Shown here: positions 1 through 12,672 of the stretch, piece after piece
Position numbering within the stretch: the first letter of the stretch is position 1
Layout of the letters: every line of letters starts with the position of its first letter
Origin: Dicaeum eximium
Lineage: Eukaryota; Chordata; Aves; Passeriformes; Dicaeidae
Reading direction: 5' to 3'
DNA length: 64,000 nucleotides
NCBI GenBank assembly: GCA_013396995.1
Contig: VWZP01001604.1
Coordinates: 212,283-276,282, forward strand
Position numbers and translations under genes: made by a program
Notes under the pieces: model-generated
What the model was told of the DNA's origin: nothing
The model's database searches: none
The model's input: the letters and a program-made list of their open reading frames with translations, nothing else

Positions 1-3000
1 CACCTTTAAGACTGGTTCTATAGCTTTTAAAGCCTGAGCATTCAACACCTTTCACACAGAGGTTCTTATTTAAGCAAAGCTTTAAGCAACTGCTTTAGCA
101 ATACAGTTTCTTTATTATTGCTTTGTTTTCTCTTTTTCCATGTCCTACACAGGGATTTATTTACTTTTCTCCCTTAAAAAACATCACATTGCCAGAATAT
201 TTATTCTGCTCATCACTAGAAAAATATGTGATTGGTTAATACAAAATAATAATAATCAGCTCTTTCCTTTGCTGATTTCACCTGTCAAATAATTGTTAAT
301 TAATACTTCTGTTGAGTTCTGTCTTTAGTCAAAGTGAATTATTTTTCATATTTTAGAAAATTTACAGCAAATCAGTCCTACTTACCTATGGAGTCACTCT
401 AACCATGTATAACCAGCAAGGCCTGGAGCAGTAGGGTCATGTGCAAAGAATGCTGCTGCTTCTTAGCAGCTGGTCTGTGTCCTCACATCCCCCCTCTTCC
501 CTCCACCCAGCTGCCTGCTCTGCCAGCCTCTGCTTTCTAAGTGATATTGCATTGCCAATGCGCCCACATCCTCTTTGCTTTTAGCACTACTGGTCCAGGG
601 ATTTTTCCTTCCCATTTCATAAATGTGTATTATTTTATCTCCACATGGATTAGCTTCATGTTTCCAAGTTCAGCATCACTCATTCCTCAAAAATACTTGC
701 AACTACTCCACAGTCTCCTTCCTGTGAACCCGATCAGTCCTAAGGGTTTCACTGTTTAACACTCTTACTCCTCTTTGTATGTTTAAATTCTTCTCTGAGA
801 CAGATCTCTTATTTCCTGGCTTGCCTCAAAAGAGTACATAATGCAAAGATTGAGAGACATAAGTTTTAAGTTCTTTTGTAATTTTTTCTGTAGAACCAGA
901 GAAACTTCAATATTCACTGTTCTTCATGAGCTAACAGTTTATTCTCAGATATTAAAAGAGATATTGCCTCCAAAAATCAAAATCAAAATTCGCATTTACT
1001 CCTTAAATGATTAGTGCACTATTTTTTTTCTTCTACTTTGTTGTCACAAATTACTTCGTGTTTTATTGCAGTAGGCTACTGTTTATAACTTGCTATAAGG
1101 TATTTATATTTTCTCCTAAAACAAACAGGATAGGCAGCACAGCTAACTTCATACTGCTCTGAAAATCTTCCCTTTTTTTATTTCCCAATTTTCCTTTTAG
1201 TTTGAAAACGGAAAGAATTTCCTTTATCATTTGGTGACAAAGGGGTTGCAGCTTTTCTTCCAAAGTCTAATGTCTTCTGACTGACCTATGACTACACTTA
1301 AATTCCCACTATTTTTTTTTTCTTTTGACATTTCTGTGGATTTTCAACTTGTAGAATGCCTCTAACTAGCAGCATCAAAAATGGAACATCTGTATTTGTT
1401 CACTTAACAAGCCTAGCACAAGTAGCAGCATCAGTGCTGTGCTGATGCTAGCTCTGCTGCAGAAAGAACAGATCCAGAGTCCCCCTTTTTATGCAATGTA
1501 TAAATCATCTCAACTCCAGAGGGACATGCACCATGTAAACACACACGAACAAAAAAGCTCATTATTACAACAGAAAATATATATCCTTAGAATATGTCAT
1601 TATATAATTGTGTCTTTGCTGAAGGTGAAGTCCCTTGTCAGGGAAAGGGGAAGCCACACATGACTGATGGCAGGAACATAATTTTGGTTAGGAGCACAAG
1701 AATAAGACACTACTGCATAAAGTAATACATTGATTTGTAACGTGTCAGCTCTGTTGTGGTAACTGTTTGTGTTTACCAGAAGATAATGGAGAGGCAGTTT
1801 ATCCCTAACTGAAACTGAGATTAAGCTGTTGCTCATCTACAAGTGAAGCAGAATATGTCAATGAGTAATAGCAGTAGAATAGCTAATAGCAAATCCACTC
1901 CTCCTGAATGTGATGTCCATGCCTGTAAAGATCTCCTGGGGTATGTACAAAGTCCTTTAGAATGCATTAGAATGTATGAATGTCTAACCTGAACTGGAAG
2001 CAAGTGACCATCTTTAATAGCCAGGTCTGTGAGGTCAGTGAAGATTTAAACTGAGCCTCAGCTGATCCATAGCAGCCACACAATGCTTACAACATGTCTG
2101 TACTTTCTGCCTACATTAGGGCTGAATTGTGAATTGGAAGAAAAATATTTTTTCCATATTGTCCCTTGTTTTTTACTAGCTTATTTTGCTGTAAATAGTT
2201 GATATCTCAGATAAGGTTTGAAAGCAGGGGACAAAATAAATAGTGTTGTTCTGTCCTTTTTTCCTTTCCACCTGTGAACATAGAATATATTTGGTGACAT
2301 CCAAAACCATGATGCGTGGAGGCAACAAAAAGCTGGGTTTGTAATGAGTAAATCTAGAGGCACTTGTGCACAGCAACCAAGAGGTCTGGGTGCACTCACA
2401 ACTGCAGTTGCTGTGAACTAACAGTGCTGATGGTTTCTGCTCAGACCTGGGAGGAAGCTGATCAATTTTCTGTGCTGTGTTTACACACATATTAATTACC
2501 AAATGAAGATTTTGCTCCGTGTGCCAGAGAAAAATATTCCACAGAAAAAGACTTTGTTCCTATTGTGGCCATTCCAGCGAACACACATTCCCAGAAGTGG
2601 ACACCTGAGCAGGCCCAGACCTGCAGCAGCTTGCAGGATTCTTGAGAGAGCTGGGCTGCAGCTTCATTAGATATTGTGCTTTCAAACTTGGAAGCATGTT
2701 TAATGCAATGAGGACTAGAGAAGGAAATAGGGGTCTGAGGGAGATGGTAACCTCTTCAGACTGTAAAGTGAAAGTGTGGACAGTCTCGTTATGCTTTTAC
2801 TGGATCTTGCTGCCCTGACCCCTGCCCGGTGCCTAACACTGAGTAAACAAAAGAATTGTGGTGATGACCTTGGGGGGTTGACCTGTTGAAGTCATCAGGC
2901 TCACCAGACATTTCTGGTATCTTCAATGCAGATTAATAGAAGGATGACTGTAATCTAGTGTAGATTAGCTTCCCTTCACTAACCTGGTTGTGTGCACTAC

Positions 3001-4452
3001 CCAGAATGCTGACAATGTTCTAGGCTTTGTAACACTATAAAAAAGAGATCACCAAATTTTTGCACACTTTCATTTAAAAATGACAGTAGTAAAATTCCAA
3101 CAAGAGTTGCCTATGAGAAAAGCCCTACAGTCTTTATATATCACAATCTTGATCTTTCCAAGAGTTTTCTCTGGTTTTCCCTCAAGAAAGATACAATACA
3201 GCATGTTTGTACAATCTTGTTATCCTAAGACCAGATGGGATAAAGACCTTAAAAACCTGGTTCTATTTTTCACAGTCTCCTTCTAAATAAAAGGCCTAAG
3301 GAAGAAGTAGAATAATATTTCTCTTCTCTTTGCTCTTCTTGAATGATCCAAGGGATAGAAGCCATGTCAATGTATCTCTGATGTCTGGTAAGAGATCTAA
3401 AGGGTGAACTTCCCACCCTTGCCCCTTTCACCACCTGGGGAAAGGAAGCCTTGTTTCCACCAGATGTTGAGGAGAGCAGGCAAGGGTTTTGTTTCCCCAC
3501 TGGCTCTGCTGGGGGTCATCACTGCGTGGCACTGCAGGAACCTCCCTTAGCTGTGGGTGCTGCTTGCTGGGTAATTATCTTCCCTAATTCCAGGCTTTTC
3601 ACACTCCAGCAGATATCATACTCTTGGCTGTAATCTTCACCAGTCTCAAGTGGCTCTTCTCACACGAAAGCTCTGGAATCACAGTACCTTTAAACTGCTT
3701 CTTTCTTGTTCTACTCCTAGAGGAGTTTGGGATGCAGGCGGATTCAGCTTTGCTTTGTGCTTCTCAGCAAGGGATCCATCTTGACCCCAGGCTCAACACT
3801 GTTGATGCACAGATGATCTCTGCAGACATCATCCTGCAATGCAACTTCCAAATAACAGAGCATACAAAACCCACTCCAACTCATCAGACTCACAGAAATG
3901 TTCTTTGGGTCCAGAATGCAAGCAAGAAACAGGATGAAAGGATCTGTGGTAATACATCCTATTGCATTTACTGACTTACAGTGTCTCTAGTACCTCATTG
4001 CTGCACCATGCAGGGCCTTACCTGCAAGTCTTTGTGGCAAATCCAAAGGAATAATCTCAGAGATTGCATGGAAATACAGTATTTCACAACCACAGTGTAA
4101 CTTCCCAAAAGTATGCCTGAAACACAAAAGTATTCTTAAATAAAATGGAAAGAAATAAAAGTAATTATGGCAGTACAATCCTTTCACACCTTCTCTGTTT
4201 TAAAGCACATATAAAATGTATCTAAGTACTGTTACAGCAGGAGACTGGTACTTTTAAAACACCAAACTTCAATGCTCTATCTTAAAAACAGTATAGTGTC
4301 AGGATTCTTGGGCCAAAATGTGGCTCTTTGTCATGGATAGAACACCAGACAGACTGGACATCAGGGTATTTATTTTTCAGAAACAAACTTTTCTAAGAAA
4401 CAAGCAAATGAAACGTTCTGCAAGGCAAAATGCCATTGAACTGATTAGCTAG
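1..4452. other. Intergenic, AT-rich, nothing recognised
   Basis: No exon, RNA gene or known repeat family is recognised. A GC-moderate stretch at 3400-3560 has no identifiable homology. Short open frames have no domain-like sequence. Confidence 0.8.
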
Positions 4453-4580
4453 ACAAGGCCAGGCTGGATGGGGCTTAGATCAACCTGTTTTAGTGAAAGA
4501 TATCACTGCCCATGGTAGAGGGATTGGAACTAGATGGTCTTTACATTCCCTTCCAACCCAAATAATTCTGTGATTCTAAG
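4453..4580 (+). mobile_element. CR1 LINE, 3'-end fragment
   Basis: Shows the avian CR1 3' terminus: acaaggccaggctggatggg, then catggtagagggattggaac, then cttccaacccaaataattct and a tgattctaag end. It is about 130 bases, 5'-truncated as usual for CR1, and diverged from the consensus, so old. Confidence 0.9.
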
Positions 4581-7168
4581 CTTCTACCTGAAGGGAAAAA
4601 AAAACCTTTAAAACAACTTTGCCTTTTTATGCCAAATAAAAGCTGAAGAAATCACCAGAAAACTTAATTTTCCAGCAATTTTGGGAATTGTCAAAGTAGC
4701 TGAATTATCCCAGTGGAGTTGGAAAGGTACCTACATTTTCTGAGCTGGGAAATAATCACAACTCTTTTAGCAGCTTCCCACCTCTGTTAATATAAAACAG
4801 ATATACAATCAGATCCAGTGTCACACACTATCCACTTGTGTTTCTCACAATCTCCAAGGTCTGAACCTTCATTAGGGATTCATTTTACAACATTGAGACA
4901 TTAATTCTCACCCATGATGAGCATTGTATGTCCCTGACAGAAAAGCAGCAAGGATTTTTGGGGATATGAGATCACACCTATTAATAGATGGGCAGCCCTC
5001 AAATGGGGTGCCAGTAAATAAAGCATCTTGGCAGCCCCTTAGGGAAACGGGTGCTAGGGAAGAGATGGGGACCTCTCCTGTTTGAGGCAAAGGTGGGTTA
5101 AATGAAGCAAAGGCATTTAAGGCAGATTAAATGAAGACAGGGGGAAGTTGTCCTGCCTGGGACAGGAAACTAAAATTGGGAGCATATGGCTACAGGGAGA
5201 CAGGGAAGGAGTGACAGGTGGGCAGGGAAGTTCCCACCAAACTCTCCTCTGTGCCTTCATTCCTGTGCTGCTGAGCAGAGCTTTTCCTGACAACTCCTAT
5301 TACCACCTGGTGATTTATAGTCATCTCTCTCCCAGATGAACCAAAACACATCTCTTCTGATGGACTGTGTTCTGCAAAGCATGAGGTTTTACAATACAGC
5401 TGCTATGTGTTATCCCACACAGCAAATGTGGGAATATTTATGTGGGTTTTTTAATACAACAGATATATTTCCCCAGATGCTCTTGACTGAACATATTGCT
5501 AATAGGACTGTGTTCAGCTTTTCAGAATAAAATTACTTTAGAAAGGAGAAGATGCTAAAAAGCTCAAGAGTCCAATGTGATTTTTTAAAATGTAAAACAA
5601 GCTTTCAACTGTACTTGCTACCCTGTCTTGTCAAAACTGATCTAAAATCAACACTACAATATTTCTCATTAGCTCCTTCTTCTTAAACATGTCATTACCC
5701 AGAGGAGATAGGTCATAGTAGAAGAGAGATGTACATTAGATATTAGGAGGAAATTCTTTACTCAGAGAGTGGTGAGGTACCGGAACAGGTTCTTAAAGAA
5801 GCTGTGGATGCCCCATCCCTAGAAGTGCTCAAAGTGAATTTGGATGGGGCATTGAGCAACCTGGTCTAATGGAAGGTGTCCCTGCCCATGGCAGGAGGGT
5901 TGGAATTAGAGGATCTATATGGTCCCTTCCAACCCAAACCATTCTATGATTCTACAATTTTATAACCTGTGGATACTAGAAACTCAATCTCAAAAGGCAC
6001 CTTTGAAGATTTCTTATTCAGTACAGTTTACAGATTGCATTAAAGGAATTAGGTGATCGGCTGATTTTAATTTCACCAGACCTGTGTATTAAATATCCAC
6101 TGAAAAAACCAAATCTAAGAGGTACATGTGAAGGTTTTGTTGTTGTTCTTGTTGTTGTTAAGAGAAATTCCTTCCAATTCAGAAGCTAAAGGCTAAACCA
6201 GAATGGAATACAGTCTAAATGACATGTTGGAGTGCCTTCTTGTAAATACCCCTTTACGAATAAGAATACACTATAATTATTATATACTTTCTTATGTGCT
6301 GGGTACTTGTTCCTGATATCTTCACGTGCTGCAGGAAAGTCTGCATTTCCCAGGCTGTGTTCATAGCTTGAACAGAAATAGGTTTTCAACTCCATTCTTA
6401 ATTTTCATATTCACCACCACTAAAAAGAATGCAAACTTCAGGTAATGCACATCAACAAAGTACCACAAATGTCTTGGAAGCATGGTAATTTAGAGCAGTG
6501 GGAGATCTAGTCAAATTGGAATCGAATGAGAAAAAAGGGATCTGATCAGATTTACAAATATGACACAGAGGAAAAAGATTATTGATTTTGTTTAATATTT
6601 TAGTATTTTATAGGCATGAATGAAAATCCTTCTATAAGCAAACCTAATTGCTACTAATTATGTCATGATTAATATCTCCCCTACAAATTTATTTGTGCCT
6701 CAGATTATGAGAATGATGATCATTTGTGTTACTGCCACAGCCTCTGTTTGCTCAATTGATTGCTTTGTTATTGTTTTTCTGTCTGCTCATCTCTACAAGT
6801 GAAATGATCTTGTCCTTTCCCCTTTTCTGCCTTTCTCAGATCATTTAACAATGAGACACACTTTCCATGTAGCTCTTTCTGACAAAAAAGGGGAAAAACT
6901 GTGGGGAGAAGGACAGAGAACTGAAGTCTGATCCATATGAAGTAATTTACTTGCTGACAATGATTTTGCTTTCCAAAAGTCTTTTTCTTTTCCAAAAATT
7001 GTTGTGTCCATGGTTAGCTCAATTTCTTTTCTTTTCTCATGGGGTCATACTTCAGTGATTCAGTACCACAGTCTAGCTTTATTTGAATCTGAAAATGCTA
7101 AGATTGTGTTTGTCTTTGAAATAATAAATAAATGGATAAATAAATAAAAGAGAGATAAAGCAAAACCA
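4581..7168. other. Intergenic sequence around CR1 fragments
   Basis: Apart from the CR1 piece at 5699-5956, a GTT-rich run at 6138-6159 and TAAA-type simple sequence at 7121-7149, nothing is recognised. Confidence 0.8.
5699..5956 (+). mobile_element. CR1 LINE, 3'-end fragment
   Basis: A longer CR1 3' end including the aggaggaaattctttact block, a ggaacaggttcttaaagaag-like stretch, gagcaacctggtctaatgga, ccctgcccatggcaggaggg and the terminal ccattctatgattcta. 5'-truncated and non-coding. Confidence 0.93.
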
Positions 7169-7321
7169 TATTTTATTGTAGTTACCATTAAACACACAGA
7201 AAGTTACAAAAAGTATGAAAAAATCATTCAAATCCCACTTCTTTGACCCTTTAAAAATATTATTTACAATTCTATTGCCACTTTATTCCTGAAAACCCAA
7301 ATTTGTTTGCAATAGACTTTA

Positions 7322-7351
7322 CAGAGGATCCTCTTTTTTGAGGATCCTCTG
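7322..7351. repeat. Perfect hairpin with palindromic arms
   Basis: CAGAGGATCCTC, a TTTTTT loop, then GAGGATCCTCTG: a perfect 12-bp inverted repeat whose arms each contain the palindrome GAGGATCCTC. It is seen again at 9366-9395 in the doubled copy. Confidence 0.95.
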
Positions 7352-8028
7352 CTTTTTCTCTAGCCTAACAGACATAGGAGCAAAGCCAGAACCAAAGTGG
7401 GAGTGTGCCTGTGTGAGGAGGGATTCCTTCCCTTCTCTGTGCCCCATCATGGCAGCTTGCATCTGCCCTCACACTGGAAACTGGCAGGCTCACAATGTGT
7501 GAGTCCCACAGGTTTAAGCAAATATAAATATCCAGTTCCTTGAGTGGTGACACATTAATCTGCAAATTACCTCTGGCACTAAATTGTAAATTATAACTGA
7601 ACAGTACAGTGTGCTGTGGGTAGTGGTTAGGAAAGCCATAAACAGTTGAATTTTATTTTTCTTAATATATCTGTCACTGATCTAGCACACTGGTATAGGA
7701 CAGTGCAATACCATTTTACTCCATCTAATCAGCTTCAGTGGTACAAGCTGTGACACATAAAATAATATTTCTGTGATCTTTGACTCTTCCCCCTGTGCAA
7801 GTGAACTAGCAATAAATAGAGTGAGGAACAAGGCAGAAGGGGGAATGGCTCCTCAGCACAGGCTGGCTATTGAAGAGTGTGATGCAGTCTAGACACAAAA
7901 TGAGATTGCCACAAACTATATACCCTGAAGCAATATAGAAGCAGAGAACCAAAATATATCCATTGGTTTTTCTTATTTGCTATTATTATAGCTATGCCAT
8001 ACTCTGAAATGAGAGGAAATAATAGAGG

Positions 8029-8099
8029 NNNNNNNNNNNNNNNNNNNNNNNNNNNNNNNNNNNNNNNNNNNNNNNNNNNNNNNNNNNNNNNNNNNNNNN
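8029..8099. other. Assembly gap (71 N)
   Basis: A run of N inside a GGAGA microsatellite. The true length of the repeat is unknown. Confidence 1.
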
Positions 8100-8138
8100 G
8101 GAGAGGAGAGGAGAGGAGAGGAGAGGAGAGGAGAGGAG
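8100..8138 (+). repeat. GGAGA microsatellite
   Basis: Perfect GGAGA repeats flanking the N run. The same microsatellite is seen again at 10071-10095 in the doubled copy. Confidence 0.98.
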
Positions 8139-9212
8139 CTAATCCATTATGCCCACAGGTGGGTCTAAATTCTGTTGCAAGGATTGTGGAGGCACTCTGA
8201 GAGACTAGAAATGCCACAACTACTTCCTTATGATGAAGAAGTAATACTTTTTAGTATGAAATGTGAGATTTGTGAATATATAACTGGAATAGTCAGCTTC
8301 TTCATTTTGAAAAAAAGTAAAAAATGGAAATAAATTTTAGAAAACAATATTTCTTGTACTTTGTGTTATTATCCACAGTTTTCCAGTTTCATGAATACCA
8401 TAGATATAACTAAATTATCTACTGTTCAGGCACTATAAATGAGAAGAAAAGCTAAAAGCTGTAGCAATTGCATGGTTTCCTTTTTGGCATACAAGGAGTT
8501 TAGAGAATGGCTTTGAATTCTTGGATAAACATCTCATTGTAATCTATTGGGATAATTTTTCATTCACTAATGTGGATGGAGAGGCCCAGAGAGAGGCTGA
8601 AAAGGAGACCATAGCATATAACTCTGGCAGTAAGTGAAAGTGCCTATAGAAAGAGCTTAATAATACAAAATTTTCCAGCAAACTGAGGGAGACAGAGAAA
8701 TCTCAGTACAGACTCCAGTCCATGTCCAGAAGAACACATCCCTCTTCCTTGGCTGTTGTAGCCCAGGTAAAACCCAGCTTTTGGCTCAAGTAGATCTATC
8801 AGATGCCTAAAATTGGATAGCTAAATTTCAGCCTTTACCTCCAGTTTTTATCAATCATCCCCCTCATTGGATGAGTTTAGATCATCCTTCCTCTTTCCTG
8901 AATAGGAACTGTTGCTTCCACTATCTGCAGACTCAAGAGGACAATATGGCATTAATTTCTTCTGCATTTGATTTTCAGTGGACTGATAGGAAGAAGAGGT
9001 TTCATTCAAAGCAGACCCTGAATACAAAAGAGGGAGTTTTACATACTTTTCTTTAATCACCTTACCCTGTAATGTAAACTTTATCTCCACCTTTCACTCT
9101 ATTTCAATATTATATTCACTCTGTATCAATATTATATACCAAAAAAAAATTTGAATTAAAACATATTTTCATCTTTTGGCATCTCTTTGAGCAATTTCAC
9201 TTTTTTTTTTTN

Positions 9213-11158
9213 TATTTTATTGTAGTTACCATTAAGCACACAGAAAGTTACAAAAAGTATGAAAAAATCATTCAAATCCCACTTCTTTGACCCTTTAAAA
9301 ATATTATTTACAATTCTATTGCCACTTTATTCCTGAAAACCCAAATTTGTTTGCAATAGACTTTACAGAGGATCCTCTTTTTTGAGGATCCTCTGCTTTT
9401 TCTCTAGCCTAACAGACATAGGAGCAAAGCCAGAACCAAAGTGGGAGTGTGCCTGTGTGAGGAGGGATTCCTTCCCTTCTCTGTGCCCCATCATGGCAGC
9501 TTGCATCTGCCCTCACACTGGAAACTGGCAGGCTCACAATGTGTGAGTCCCACAGGTTTAAGCAAATATAAATATCCAGTTCCTTGAGTGGTGACACATT
9601 AATCTGCAAATTACCTCTGGCACTAAATTGTAAATTATAACTGAACAGTACAGTGTGCTGTGGGTAGTGGTTAGGAAAGCCATAAACAGTTGAATTTTAT
9701 TTTTCTTAATATATCTGTCACTGATCTAGCACACTGGTATAGGACAGTGCAATACCATTTTACTCCATCTAATCAGCTTCAGTGGTACAAGCTGTGACAC
9801 ATAAAATAATATTTCTGTGATCTTTGACTCTTCCCCCTGTGCAAGTGAACTAGCAATAAATAGAGTGAGGAACAAGGCAGAAGGGGGAATGGCTCCTCAG
9901 CACAGGCTGGCTATTGAAGAGTGTGATGCAGTCTAGACACAAAATGAGATTGCCACAAACTATATACCCTGAAGCAATATAGAAGCAGAGAACCAAAATA
10001 TATCCATTGGTTTTTCTTATTTGCTATTATTATAGCTATGCCATACTCTGAAATGAGAGGAAATAATAGAGGAGGAGAGGAGAGGAGAGGAGAGGNTGCC
10101 CACAGGTGGGTCTAAATTCTGTTGCAAGGATTGTGGAGGCACTCTGAGAGACTAGAAATGCCACAACTACTTCCTTATGATGAAGAAGTAATACTTTTTA
10201 GTATGAAATGTGAGATTTGTGAATATATAACTGGAATAGTCAGCTTCTTCATTTTGAAAAAAAGTAAAAAATGGAAATAAATTTTAGAAAACAATATTTC
10301 TTGTACTTTGTGTTATTATCCACAGTTTTCCAGTTTCATGAATACCATAGATATAACTAAATTATCTACTGTTCAGGCACTATAAATGAGAAGAAAAGCT
10401 AAAAGCTGTAGCAATTGCATGGTTTCCTTTTTGGCATACAAGGAGTTTAGAGAATGGCTTTGAATTCTTGGATAAACATCTCATTGTAATCTATTGGGAT
10501 AATTTTTCATTCACTAATGTGGATGGAGAGGCCCAGAGAGAGGCTGAAAAGGAGACCATAGCATATAACTCTGGCAGTAAGTGAAAGTGCCTATAGAAAG
10601 AGCTTAATAATACAAAATTTTCCAGCAAACTGAGGGAGACAGAGAAATCTCAGTACAGACTCCAGTCCATGTCCAGAAGAACACATCCCTCTTCCTTGGC
10701 TGTTGTAGCCCAGGTAAAACCCAGCTTTTGGCTCAAGTAGATCTATCAGATGCCTAAAATTGGATAGCTAAATTTCAGCCTTTACCTCCAGTTTTTATCA
10801 ATCATCCCCCTCATTGGATGAGTTTAGATCATCCTTCCTCTTTCCTGAATAGGAACTGTTGCTTCCACTATCTGCAGACTCAAGAGGACAATATGGCATT
10901 AATTTCTTCTGCATTTGATTTTCAGTGGACTGATAGGAAGCAGAGGTTTCATTCAAAGCAGACCCTGAATACAAAAGAGGGAGTTTTACATACTTTTCTT
11001 TAATCACCTTACCCTGTAATGTAAACTTTATCTCCACCTTTCACTCTATTTCAATATTATATTCACTCTGTATCAATATTATATACCAAAAAAAAATTTG
11101 AATTAAAACATATTTTCATCTTTTGGCATCTCTTTGAGCAATTTCACTTTTTTTTTTT
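9213..11158. repeat. Second copy of the doubled stretch (probable assembly artefact)
   Basis: Repeats the sequence of 7169-9211 between single n characters at 9212 and 10096. Its left half carries a GGAGA extension at 10073-10095. With the extension at 8100-8149 this shows the true locus is one copy with a GGAGA microsatellite in the middle. Confidence 0.9.
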
Positions 11159-12409
11159 GTTGAAATGTTTAATGGAAGGGATGTTGAAAAATGGAATAAA
11201 GTGAAGAAATATAACCAGCATCCGAGACAGTGAGGAGAATGCAAAGCTAAATCAGTTATGGTCTCATTTGTAAAACTCCTGGCAGAGGCTTATATTTGAA
11301 ATATAAAATGCATGCAGAGACAGTTTAATCTGGGGACTTTTGTCATTTGGTTGTATTTCAGCAAGACTGGAAGTATTTGAACAAGTTAGGTACTATCTAT
11401 CATCTGATGGCATATCCTCCAGGCAAATGACGAGTTGTGTGGAGTTTCCCAGCTGCCTCCCCACCCCTGGATATTTAATCCTCCAAAAGACATTCTTGAT
11501 GCTTGCCCAGCTGCTTGCACACTGCTTCAGTGTCAGCATTTGAGGGCTTTGCCTGGATAAAAACAGGCACCTGCAGAGGATAAGTCTAGTTCTGAAGCAG
11601 TTCCCTCAGTGATCCCCTTTAGCCACTAGAAAAAAATAAGACCACAGTTTGCCTTGCCCTTAGCAAATGTCTTCAAAGATTCAGGTGACCATGAAGGGAG
11701 TCTGGAATGACTAAGTGACATGAAGATGTCCCTGAAGTTAGGTGAGAAGGTTTCATATTTTTTGTTACGATTGGTACAGTTGAACCACAGACACTATCTA
11801 CCACCACCACAGTGCCTGAGTTTGATACAGGCTTTCAACTCAATGGATAATTTAATTATTCTCTAAGTCATCCTTGACTTAGATCAGAATAGAGAGAAAT
11901 TAAAATCTTTGACAGGATTTTTGTGGGTTTTGGGAGGCTTTTTTAATAAATGCAGTGTCATATATATACCCCATATGCTTTCATATATCTGTTGTGTGGA
12001 AGTCTCACTTCCCAGTGAGACTGTCCACTGTCCATTTTCTCCACTGAAAGGGAGGCAGAGAACAAAATAGTCTGTATATTTCACTAGAAGCTATTTAGTA
12101 CATAATAATTTAATGATTGCTACTTAACAAGTAAGGGCATCATAATTAATATAGCTTAGACCATTATTTTCAAAGGTAGGTCCCTTATTATATTTTAAGG
12201 GTATCTGCAATATGCCTGACATTATTAAAAACAAACAATCAAAACCCACAAAACACCCAAAACGAACAAACAAAAAGAAAAATGCAGTCCTTACATCAAA
12301 GAGTTAACAGTGTGTCAAAGTAGTTTATTTAGCTGGCAAAGCATGATTTATTCCGTTTTCTAAGGTCTTGGAACTTATGAGACCTTCACACACCATAACC
12401 TTTCCCTCC

Positions 12410-12623
12410 GTGCTCGCAACAAACGGGTTATTTGGGTGACTGGGGCTGATCTATGACACCAGTGACAGGCTGTGCTGCAGGCGAAGGGGTGTTCCGGGCA
12501 GTCTGACTCAGATCTTTGGGAGGTTTCAGCCATCCCCGCGGCCGGGTCTCGGTGCCGGCTGAGCGCCGCCCGGCACCGCCGCCTCTGTCCATGGTGCTGA
12601 TGCCTCCGGACTGCCCTGAACTG
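12410..12623. other. Isolated CpG-rich block (possible distal promoter or enhancer)
   Basis: A GC- and CpG-rich stretch (for example catccccgcggccgggtctc) in AT-rich surroundings about 13 kb upstream of the SLC5A7 coding start, repeated at 14289-14502 because of the assembly doubling. No recognisable protein is encoded on either strand. It could be a CpG island of an unannotated transcript or a regulatory element. Confidence 0.4.
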
Positions 12624-12624
12624 N

Positions 12625-12672
12625 GGAAAGGGGAAAGGGGAAAGAGGAAAGGGGAAAGGGGAAAGGGGAAGG
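12625..12672 (+). repeat. GGGGAAA-type purine microsatellite
   Basis: Imperfect GGGGAAA units immediately after the single n at 12624. Another purine-only repeat at an assembly break. Confidence 0.95.

Larger units (their letters stand above)
7169..9211. repeat. First copy of a doubled stretch (probable assembly artefact)
   Basis: 7169-8028 is repeated at 9213-10072 (860 bases each) and 8150-9211 is repeated at 10097-11158 (1062 bases each). The copies agree base for base except for about one substitution per kilobase (for example 8994 versus 10941). Every copy boundary falls on an N run or a single n. This is what unmerged contig overlaps look like, not a biological tandem duplication. Confidence 0.9.

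Noticed and set aside
8851..9090. Conserved short protein because it appears twice (also 10798-11037)
   Set aside because: The second copy comes from the assembly doubling, so repetition is not evidence of conservation.
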